DNA of 64,000 bases from Asparagopsis taxiformis. Lineage: Eukaryota > Rhodophyta > Florideophyceae > Bonnemaisoniales > Bonnemaisoniaceae. A program made the translations under genes and the position numbers. The notes under the pieces were generated by a model. That model worked only from the letters and a program-made list of their open reading frames with translations. It ran no database searches and was not told the DNA's origin. Shown piece after piece: positions 1-9,476 of this stretch (its first letter is position 1; every line of letters starts with the position of its first letter). The stretch is from positions 1 to 64,000 of the forward strand of contig JALQPE010001906.1 of assembly GCA_030407315.1 (NCBI GenBank). The letters run 5' to 3'.

Positions 1-2
1 AT

Positions 3-2200
3 GTGTCGCGCTCAAAGCGTCTGTTCACCATGTATGTCGAGCGATGTGAAGAGCCGATGCCGATTATCGAGATGTGCAACGAGCTGATGTACGGATCGTC
101 CAATCTCCCACGAGACGCCGCACTAGCCGCGTGCTTGCTACAGGCATGCGTGGAACGATGGGACGAGTGTAATGCAATGATACCACTCGCGGAAATCCTT
201 CTGAGCGGCGCTTCCGTTGTCGCCAGAGACGCCACGCGTGCGATACGTCTATGTGAACGAGCCGCCAGTGTTCGCTGGGAGTATTCACTATCAACGGCTG
301 TGTTGGCGCGCAAAATCGCCTATGGATCATCGCAGATTCAGGCCAATGTGCAGCTCGCTGTGTATCTGTGTCAGATGAGTATTGCGAGGGGGAACGATGC
401 GGCCGCTATGCTTACATTGTCTGAACTGCTGTTAAAGGGCGCTCCGGGCGTGGAAAAGGACGTGGATTGTGCGATGAATTTGGTGGATAGAGCTTTCGGA
501 AGTAATTGTGTCAAGTTTCAGATGTCCAAGATTATACAGCTTGCAAACGATATGGCACATGGAAAGGGCGGAATGGCGAGGAATCCGTCGTTTGCCGTTT
601 TGTTGTTGGAGAAATGCATGAATATGAAGGATTTCAAATCTGAATCGACACTGGCTCTTGCGGATGTCGTGCTTCAAACGAAAGCAGTTTTGGATATTGA
701 GCGGGGCATTCAACTATGTCGTCAGTTGGTTGGTTTGGAATCATATTGTGAAAAGCTCGAGGATCTTGCAGAGTCGATTGAATTTAGCGATGCGGGTAAT
801 GGTGCGCTCGTGATGCGTCTGTTGGAACTGTTCATCGACAGTAAACATGGCGCAGCCGCTATGGTTACACTTGCGGAATATCTCATCACTGGAGATATGG
901 GCATTGCAAAGGACAGTGAACGTGCCGTATGGCTCTGTGAACGTGCGTTGGAGAAGAGCAGGGACTGTAGCGACAAAGTGGTCGGTATCGCAAAACAAAT
1001 GGATTGTGCGAAATCGTGCAAGCCAACGGACAATGCACTCACGATTCGTCTATTACAAATCTGCGTCGACAAATCCAACAACACAGAGGCCATCGTCATG
1101 CTCGTCAAAATTACTGTGTTCAAACAAAGCGAATCGTAACACGGACCACGCACTACGGCTGTGCGGCAAACTAATCGATAGCGACGTGTCTTGCGACAGA
1201 GCGCTTCATCTCGCGGAGGAAATCGGCAAGGGTACGACGCGCGTCGCCAAAAACATGCCATTGTCCATAAGAATCTGCGAAATGTGCATGGAGAAATGAG
1301 ACGATCCATGCGCGATCGAAACTGGCGTGGAAATCATGTGCGGTTCCACAGAAGCTAGCGACGTAAATCGCGCAATCCGTCTCTGCGAACGCTATGTAAA
1401 CAACAATATATGCTGCGAGATCATCATCCGCATCGCGCAAAAAATCTGCATCGAAACATCTCAATACGTACAAGACCCATCCATATCGCAACGTCTACTA
1501 AACGTCTGCCTCAGCGCACGACATGACCTCTCCGCCATATTCCTGCTCGCACAAATCCTACTGCAAGGCATACGCGGGGTTCCATGCGACCCCGCGCGCG
1601 CCATGCAGCTATGCGCGATGTGCAGACGACACGACGTGTCGTACATTGCGCGGCTGCGACGCGTTGTGGCGCAACTCGGGCGTCAAAGCGGCGACAAGAA
1701 GAGTCTACATCTTGCGATCGCGCTGTGCGAGCTGGCGCTCGCGCACGCGGACGACACGCGCGTCATGGTGCTTCTGGCCGAGCTGCTGATCCGTCTGGAT
1801 TACGAATTGCACGGAAGAAGTGATATTAGAGGCGAAACGACAAGCCGAAGGGCTTGGGAATAGTGCTGTGTTTTATATTGTATCTGATATGTATAATCAC
1901 GGGTGGAAGGGCGGAGAAACGGCGTTGATTCGTGCTTATCTGGCGACGAATGCGACGAAGAAAAGAATTTCAGAAGAGTTGAAGACAGTTCATTGGTTTA
2001 ATCCAGAGGAGTTTGGAGTCAGTCAAGATGCAATGGGCATGTCGAGATTGGTAGACGCGGCAATGTGCGTGCAGGCGGATCGATTTGTTCATGCACTGCC
2101 GTCGAATTTTGGCAGTTGGGTAGCGGGGCAGAGGGCGGGCAAGGGGAAAGCAGAAACAAAGGTATTGAATTGCATGGATCAAAGCTTCATAGACCGATGA
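3..2200 (+). pseudogene. Sel1/TPR-like repeat protein, broken by frame changes and a nonsense codon
   Basis: The translation is a chain of about 36-residue helical repeats with the recurring pattern 'A(I/V)xLCExAL...A...LAExLLxGxxGxxxD', typical of Sel1-like (SLR) repeats, which act as protein-protein adaptors. The frame is open to the left edge, so the N-terminus may lie outside. Frame 3 runs to a stop at 1137-1139, but repeat homology moves to frame 1 around 1110-1140. Frame 1 has a TGA at 1297-1299 exactly where the equivalent repeat (CVERWDECNAM) has Trp, so TGG to TGA is likely. It continues at 1300-1810, then homology moves to frame 2 (about 1820-2200), which carries a different tail (ADRFVHALPSNFGSW) reminiscent of a glycosyltransferase end, although I cannot assign it. 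Two frame shifts plus one stop argue for a pseudogene. Short introns or sequencing errors remain possible. Confidence 0.6.
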
Positions 2201-2846
2201 AGTAGCGCGGTTGGGTGGATGACAATCAACATTTTTGCAATGGCGGTCGGTTGAATTTTCCATCGACAGCATGGTTGCGAAATATATACTGAGCGGAGAT
2301 CAGCGACATTATGGTTCCTGCACGCGCACTAGAGTTGGGATGTGGTCTCATTACATGGACATCCTGACTCCTCACGTTTCCTCTTCGCAGCATGTCTAAC
2401 ATTGCTGCTGCGCAACTGCTATCTACACCACTTTTTATTGTTCAATTTCGGGATAAAGCTAGTATACTTAGCGTACTGCGGTTACCACACAAGTCACACT
2501 GGACATGTGGGCTAATAGTCTAAGCCTAAGTAAAGTTGCGAATACGGTACTTCTGAGGACATGCTACACTACCATAATATATTAGGGTGTATGGGTATCT
2601 AGGAATGGGAATCTACTGGTGGATTGCGAGCTAAGACCTGCCTGCTCTGGCAAACAGAATTTCGGTGCATCAGATTCGCGCGCGCGAAGCGCGCGCCAGC
2701 GCGTAAAGGGAACTTGTACCAACACATAACCTTTCCTATACAAATGTAGCTTTGACCGGCACTTAATTAATCCACTCAAACACGTAGCCTCCATTTCCTC
2801 TCTCTCCCTTTATTCTATTCATAGCCGTGACTACATCTGTAATATG
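2201..2846. other. Intergenic, no gene seen
   Basis: AT-rich, with scattered stops in all frames. A short GC patch at 2680-2705 contains a repeated CGCGCG motif (about 2681-2697). I see no gene, tRNA or repeat I can support. Confidence 0.5.
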
Positions 2847-5230
2847 CTATTCCATGTAGTGAGCTCCGAGGGTAACCAGAAATCCAATGAACGAAACTTG
2901 CACAAGTAGTGGTCGTAACGCATATAGTTCAGTTCTTGCACCCTTGGTATAACCGTAGCAGTTCTCGATCACATGTATTCCATCATTTGTAACAGCCTCT
3001 GTTGATAGTTTTGCATACATTGCGGACGTGTCCCGGAATTGATCTGCTTCACGCTCAATTTGCAATCTCCAAGTCGACTGGTCGGACGATGTCAGAGCAT
3101 AACAGCGGCATTCTAATATGGTGCTATTATTTTCTCGATGTCTTTCGATCAGGCAAGTCATGCTTCCGACTAGTTGTTGCAGAGCATTGCCGATTTCGTT
3201 GAGAATATCCTCAGGGAAAACAAGCCCTAGCTCCAGCGAAGAAGCAAATCGAGGCACGCTAATGTCTTAATATCCAATTCCGTAGCAGCTAGACATGCAC
3301 GCATTTCTAGCTTCGCAAGATCCCGAGCAAATCGCCATGAAAGTACGGAACGCGTCTGCAGCAAGATCATATCGACCCAGATCTCTTAGCTGCACAGCAG
3401 ATAGCTGGGCAACCTTCTGCGGAATATGATGGAGATGCGAAAGATGCAGTGTTGACGAATAGTGTGCATCGGAATTGTACAATGGATGAGCAGGGTGTGG
3501 GTCGGTAGATTCGGTGTAAGCGGGCATGAGTTTTGAGCTTGTGGTATAATTAGGACGCGAATAGCCGAGATGGCATATCGTTGGGTTGCACAAGCGCATG
3601 TGTGTCTGTGAAGTGCAACGCGGCAGTCTAGATTATCTGTGATGTTGAAGTTGTGAAGCGGAGCGGGTGCAAACGTGTGTTGAGGAGTAGTAAGTGATTG
3701 CTGCTGATTGTAGACTCTGACGACATTGGAAGGGCATGATCAAGTAGCGCAGAGCTATGGGTCCGAGAAAATTGAACTTGTCCTTGAGCTGCAGGACTGC
3801 GCCTTTCTTCAGAACCGTTTTGCGCATACTGTTTTGGAGCCTCAGTTTCCGCAGATATTTGACTCTGATTTCCACTAGTAGTACCTTTTTCAAAATACAA
3901 TGGAGAGTCTGTAGACTCTCCAAACAGAGCGTCTACCGGCAATTTTTAGTTCATAGTCGGTAGCGTTGCTTAGACTCTCACATTGCAGCTTTTGTGCATA
4001 GAGCTGTGGTTGGTACTCAGAATTCGGGTGATGCCCAGCATGTAATTCATTCGCCAGAGATGGTTGATAAGAAAGCGGACCGTGCTCCCTTCCCAGAGCT
4101 GTTCCAAACAGTCCTTGTAAATGCAGCCGTGATATTTTCTTAGGGTCTCTTCCCAGGGATTCAGGTTGCGGACTAGAGCTTAAACAGTATGCAATGAGCT
4201 GAGACATTTTTTGTCGTGCAGCAGCATGTTACCTTGCCAGTTCTAGTAGATCGGATCGCCTGAGCGACACCACAGAAGCTTGCAGCGTATGAGTACCAGA
4301 TTTTCTGGCAGGATAAGGAAGTTCCCAGTCGAGCCGATGTATTCATAGATGCAACCGTGAGTTAGTAGGGCGCGGAGAGTTTGTCTTGTTTGCATACCAC
4401 CTCGCAAATTTTGCGAAGCTGAGGACTCTGCAAACTTCCGTTGCTCCAGCACATTGTAGTGAATCGTCTGCGCCTTTCGACAGCGGTTTGATGGGCTATG
4501 CATCGGTAATTGATTTGTCTGAAAATTCTTTTGCACATTGTTTGGTTGAGGAGCCACTTGGTTTTGCTGCATTCGCTTTATCAACAAGCTTGCCTGTGGT
4601 TCTTTCAGTATCAGCAGGGAGTTTGTCAAATGTTGTTGATGCGCTAGACGGGCTTCTTGTGGCTGTACATTTTGCTGACCGACAGGACTTGATTGTGGTT
4701 GAACCATTCTAGTACCATGCTGCTGCGAGAAGCTTCTATTCTGCGACATCTGTTACACATTTCATGCGTAATGAATGAAGGATTGACTGACGGTTGATAG
4801 CGGCTCCGGATGAGTTCTGGCTGGAGTAGTATTCAAATGAAGCCAGAGGTTCACATGGAGGCGGAAGTCCACATCAGTACGTTTGGTTGTGGGCGAGCGA
4901 CGGAGGTCTATTTTGCTTCTACGCTTTTGGCTTTTGGCAGCGACGCGCGAAAGCGATGCTGCGCCCCGTATCGTATGCACGCTTAGTAAGCGCTTATGGG
5001 TAGCAGACTGTGCAATTTTCAAGTGAATTCCAACGAGTCCGCCAGTCGTTACACAGCCTCCCCTTCCACTTCTGTCCGATAGGAGCCCCCATGTACATCA
5101 CGTTTTCGCCGAGCAGTTTAGTGTTGGCTTTTAATGTATTCCAGTTGGACAGAGGCAGTTGCTGTAGCAACGCGCTGGATGTATTCATGGTACAGACCTT
5201 ATGCAAGATCAGCATGTGAGTGTCCGTCAA
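2847..5230 (-). pseudogene. Cluster of Gln/Ser/His-rich minus-strand ORF pieces, possibly one decayed gene
   Basis: Seven minus-strand ORF pieces follow each other in changing frames: 5230-4994, 5022-4762, 4749-4243, 4207-3890, 3942-3628, 3599-3267 and 3257-2847. The last two share a frame and are separated by one TAA. The 4749-4243 piece is Gln-rich (SQQHGTRMVQPQSSPVGQQ) and the next pieces are Ser/His/Pro-rich, a composition common in disordered regions of eukaryotic regulatory proteins. I recognise no domain. Plus-strand pieces of similar length exist, so this could be chance. A multi-exon gene is an alternative, but I found no convincing GT-AG pairs that restore one frame. Confidence 0.25.
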
Positions 5231-6486
5231 TTAAAAGATCCAGTTGAGGGAATTGCTCTGCACAACTCGATCACTGAGGTGATTTACTGCGATGACGGGG
5301 CAGATGCAGCCAATGGTTGAGAGCATTAAGTGGTTCAACACGCAAATGAAATCGTCATTAATCAAGCCCGTCGACGGATGAAACGCGCGAAAAAATTGTT
5401 AGCAGTGCCACAATTTTGATAACGCATAGACTCAGAGCGTGATCGCAACGATGCGCCCAGAATCCGTGAGGGGGAAATGGATGAGTAGGAATGTGTATCG
5501 GGATTCAGAGTCGCAGATCGATATTGTTAGAAGTAGGAAATAACAAACCGTCAATGATAGAGAAGGGAGCGCGCAAACCATACTTTGATGAATGCGAGCG
5601 GAAGGAGGTTGGTACATCATCTCGTGGATATTGTGGAGGGAGGTGTTGAAGAGTGTGCGTCGACGTTCTGACACATTGCGAGAGACCCTTAATAGTAATC
5701 AAAACTTGTAAATATAAAAATGTGCACCACGTGGCGCCATATGCAATTGTATGGAAAAATGTGCGTTCATCTCTCGCTTCGCTGCCTCAACTGGCCTTGC
5801 GTGCTTACTGAAAGCTCAGACCACTGGTTCCCATCGTCCTCGAGCCCGACTCGTCATCTTTGCTCTCCATATTATCACCCTTTCTTGATCCTCTCCTCTA
5901 CATTGCAATTCGTCTGGTGAAACCGCACACAACGGAACATGCCACCAGACCTAGACCTGGACTGCAACCCTGCCCATCCTCTTCCCTATTTCCCAACTCA
6001 CGAGCACTACCCTCAATCCTCGATGAACTAGATGCGCCAGCACACCACGATGGTGGCAATGGTCTGTGCGAGTCCTAAACCAGTCCTCCCGTCCGCCCTG
6101 ACGTGACTTCCCTTGGAATGCGTCTCATGTTACTCGCATTCAACGCAGAAATTCATCCTCTAACGCTTCTCCGCGACCAAGACGCACCAAATCGCGACAA
6201 TGTACTTCGCGTTCGTTGCGCGTGGTGTCGGCACTTTCTCGCCCATCGCGATGCGTCACAATCGCGCTTTCGTCACCACGCACCACAAAGCCCCCGCATC
6301 CTTCAACGCCCTTTTCTGCGTGCGATGCCTGGGTGTGAACATTCCGCGCATATTCATGAATAGCACCTTATTTACTACGTTCAGTTTGCCATGAACTGTT
6401 CCAATAGCGATGCGTTCGCCAGACAACAATTGCATGCATCAATGCATGTCAAATTTGACACACAATAGAATGGTCTCCGCAATATA
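5231..6486. other. Intergenic, no supported gene
   Basis: Short overlapping ORFs occur on both strands (longest about 86 codons), with no recognisable domain or codon pattern. The plus strand from 5820 to 6080 is pyrimidine-rich. Nothing here is annotated with confidence. Confidence 0.4.
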
Positions 6487-7053
6487 TTAGACTTCGCTCG
6501 CAACGGTTCTCAACGTGGCATCATTATGTTTGATGTTATGGTCACTTAGCTTCTTGAGATTACATATGACCAATTTGAACGGCTCTTGACATTCAATAAT
6601 TGTTGATCTTCTGAATCCAACGATAGTCAGTGCCCAGTTGCATCGCCTCATCTGTCCTATCCGTACAAACAAGAGGCCATAAGACGTTTTCCTCCACGTA
6701 ACATTCAGCGATTTCATTGTCGCATCGTGTCTATTGAATATCGTAATCCTGCGTATTCTTAAACTCCTCTCCATTACTCTCCAGCATTCGACCATACCAC
6801 ATGAATATCTGCGTCTACTTTCTCGCCAACCTTCGCCTACATCAAGCACCAGGTCATGAACGCCCAATCCGTACCACTTACTACCCGCACCGCCCACCTC
6901 CCTATCAGTGGTCACTAGGCAGTTGTTCTCCAGCATGCCTACAATCGCCTTGATCTCTTCCTTGCACACGCACCATATCCTCCGCAGTGTGTCCATGGGA
7001 ATGTCGGTTCGTCTCCTCACGACGTAACAATGAGCGGAACACGTCGGGTGCAC
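6487..7053 (-). pseudogene. NB-ARC/STAND ATPase remnant (winged-helix segment)
   Basis: The 188-residue frame contains 'IPMDTLRRIWCV...EEIKAIVGMLENNCLV' followed by 'WYGLGVHDLVLDVGEG'. This reads like the winged-helix part of APAF1-type NB-ARC proteins, where a helix-rich 'l..lW..d..e....l..L....Ll' stretch precedes the conserved 'LHDL..dy' box. The P-loop and Walker B regions that should precede it are absent: the upstream 150 bp is in another frame and the 7214-8428 ORF follows. No repeat domain (WD40/TPR) follows in frame. The best reading is a truncated fragment of a STAND-type sensor gene. The call rests on motif recall only, so it is tentative. Confidence 0.4.
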
Positions 7054-7213
7054 TTAGTTGTCTGCAGTGCAGATAGACGCACAGTGTGACTCTGAGTGTA
7101 GCTACCGGAACAGGTGGGAAGGAAATAGACACGTTTTATCGTTTGAATTGTATTCAGTATATAGAAGGGATAGAAGATGAGATATTTTCTTTCTTTGTCT
7201 CATGCGAAAGTTA

Positions 7214-8428
7214 CTATTTGTCCATAGTGAATCGTAGCAGACCTTCTTTGATACGTGTTATGTCCTCTGCAAGAATTGTTTTGTCATCAGACAAGTTTTT
7301 GAAAGTCGTTAGTATAGACGATGCGGCAATTTCCGATGTCCAGGGAGAATCTGCTCCACTGTTTGTGAGCCTATTAAGATTTTTGTACTTGCTTTTGTAC
7401 GTATCGTCTCCCTCTCTTCCGTACCACGCAACAATCAATCCCGAAAATGATTTGTTTTCAGTATGATGAGAAACAATTCTGGCTAGCCAGAATGGTTCTT
7501 TTGAATCACATTGGTCTCCAACTACGGCCACGAAGTGGTCTCTGATGTATACATGATCCATGAAATTACTTTCAAGAGTTGTCTGCACAATAGGATGTGC
7601 TAATGAGTCACTATTTGGTGGAGTGCAGACTGTTATTGGTCGTATCATTGTCCTCATTGAGCGCTGGTGACGACTTCCAGTTGTCAAAGATGGAATACCT
7701 CTCCTACGACCCTGCATCCATCTCGAAAATCGAAATGCGACACTCAAAAACTCATAACAGACTTCTAGACCCTGATACACCAGAACTTTTTCCCCTTTTC
7801 TATTCAAAGCTGCCATTTTGTTCAAAGCATTTCCACGCACGTCCTCGCTTCCGCGTAGTAAAACCTTTGCGTCTTCTCTTAGCTTTTGTAAGTCCATCTT
7901 AGCAAAGCAGCTCTGGCCACCGCGAGGAGAACAGCACTTCCAGTTTTTCGGATCATTGGAGAGTAAATCCTGCAGTCTTCTTTTCCGATTTGTAAGGACA
8001 TTGGCTGGGGTCTTTCGGTGACGATCAATATTCCGTTTTGTAACGATGTGCGCAGTCACCGGTACGGTTGACCTAACAGCGGGGTGATTTCGATTTACAA
8101 GCGCAATGGGAGATGTGGGATGTACTGGGCTTGGTGAGGGCGGCGCGGAAGGTGCTGGAGAAGGAAATATGTGCTCTGAAATTGTACGTGATGAGGATGC
8201 CGCCTCAGAATTTGGTGTTCGATGTCCAGGTGATGAATCTCGGATATTTTGGGTCAAATTTTGGATTGATTTTCTTGTCAGAAATGACTTCCGTGGAGCT
8301 TTTGAGGCAGTTGTTTTCCGAGCTCTGGAAGCAGTATTGCGAGGAGCTTTTGTGGCCCTCTGCTTCCGAACAAGGTTTTCACGTGCAGATACACTTCTGC
8401 GACCTGAGCATCTTGGTTTTGTCGACAT
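7214..8428 (-). CDS. Basic protein related to the 13.4-16.1 kb transposase but lacking its DDE core
   Basis: A 404-residue ORF starting at an ATG (MSTKPRCSG). Residues about 10-50 are very basic with two KAPR motifs (ATKAPRNT, ASKAPRKS) resembling histone H3 tails. Residues 80-110 are Pro/Ser-rich. Residues about 165-250 (CCSPRGG...FAKMDL...LEVCYEFLSVAFRFSR) align with the region just before the DDE domain of the protein at 14016-16070 (CFQNVDL...IPVCYRFLELCFKFSR). The C-terminus (HFVAVVGDQCDSKEPFWLARIV...LIVAWYGREGD) aligns with that protein's C-terminus (HFVAVNGEGCTAKQPFWLGQIL...LIVRWYEVCG), a BAH- or SH3-like reader module by appearance. The roughly 400-residue DDE core is missing without any frame break. 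It is either an internally deleted transposase or an accessory DNA/chromatin-binding partner. The divergent neighbour is the ParB-methyltransferase ORF. Confidence 0.6.
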   Translation of the reverse strand: MSTKPRCSGRRSVSARENLVRKQRATKAPRNTASRARKTTASKAPRKSFLTRKSIQNLTQNIRDSSPGHRTPNSEAASSSRTISEHIFPSPAPSAPPSPSPVHPTSPIALVNRNHPAVRSTVPVTAHIVTKRNIDRHRKTPANVLTNRKRRLQDLLSNDPKNWKCCSPRGGQSCFAKMDLQKLREDAKVLLRGSEDVRGNALNKMAALNRKGEKVLVYQGLEVCYEFLSVAFRFSRWMQGRRRGIPSLTTGSRHQRSMRTMIRPITVCTPPNSDSLAHPIVQTTLESNFMDHVYIRDHFVAVVGDQCDSKEPFWLARIVSHHTENKSFSGLIVAWYGREGDDTYKSKYKNLNRLTNSGADSPWTSEIAASSILTTFKNLSDDKTILAEDITRIKEGLLRFTMDK

Positions 8429-9476
8429 GTTGTTCTTTCAACGCAATGGATTAGGATATCGACAAGTTGTTCGATGTTTTCAGCTACCACTTCGACTCGA
8501 GGTTGTACAGTTGATAGCTAGTATGCGAAAGGGAATGATTATTAATCCACTCATATCGATCTTCCTTTAAATGAAAGTAGTGGTAGTGAGAACCGCGCTG
8601 TATATCTAAATTGAATTGTTCTTTACTCTACTTCTAAGTATAGATTCCACCACTCCTGTGGAAGGATATTTTACACACTTGCTTAGCTCGGAAACAAATA
8701 TCATCCGTACAGCCTCATTGACCTATTCACAGATATTGATATTCGGATGAATAGCTGGAAGATGTTCCAAACACGTGTCTCCTTAGAACGCATGTGTATG
8801 GATAGCAACAGATAATATCTATCATACGTACCCTTCTCAGTGAAGCTGACAGGTGAATGTATAAGCTGGTTTTGTACTGGTTTTTCTGTAGCGAATCAGA
8901 TTTTTCAAATTTGTGAATCATTTTGACTGTAAATAACTACTGTGTATAGATTCACCGGGCCAGTAATATGATCATACTGATATTGATGAAATACAAATAT
9001 TTTGCTCCTCTCATTGACACATATGTGAAACCCTAAATTCAACTGCATAACACCTGTGGTTCAATTCCTGTGTTACACAGAGGCTTTAGCCACTCTTGTG
9101 ATCAGCAACCCCTGATATCCTTTAATCAAATAGTCTTTTGTGTATTTACGTTCTGTTCCGTGCAATTCTGGTGTGTTGTATGATTAGCTGTGGTTGATGA
9201 AATAGTAGCGTTTGGAGAAAGAAGAGCTTATCGTCAGAGTTGAGAAGGGATGACGTTAACATATTTGAATGGGCCAGGAGATATAGGAATGGATCCAATC
9301 AATTATTGGATGAAACTAGTCGTTTCTTAGAACAAAACAAATTACAAAATACTCCACTTCTGGGTAATGTTGATATTTCCTAGCTAGCCGCCGAGTAAGT
9401 ATCAGAACTGCCAGATTATCCTCTTGGTTCTTACGGGGATTTGCAAAATTTACTTGGCTACGAAATTCATTTGGCT
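8429..9476. other. Divergent intergenic region between two element ORFs
   Basis: About 1 kb of AT-rich sequence separates the divergent ORFs at 7214-8428 (-) and 9477-12368 (+), so it is the likely place for both promoters. I see no clear TATA box, terminal inverted repeat or tRNA. A tRNA-like T-loop at about 9058 lacks a matching stem. Confidence 0.35.

Noticed and set aside
9050..9085. GGTTCAATTCC resembling a tRNA T-loop
   Set aside because: Flanking bases cannot form the T-stem, and no acceptor or anticodon arm is found at the right distance.
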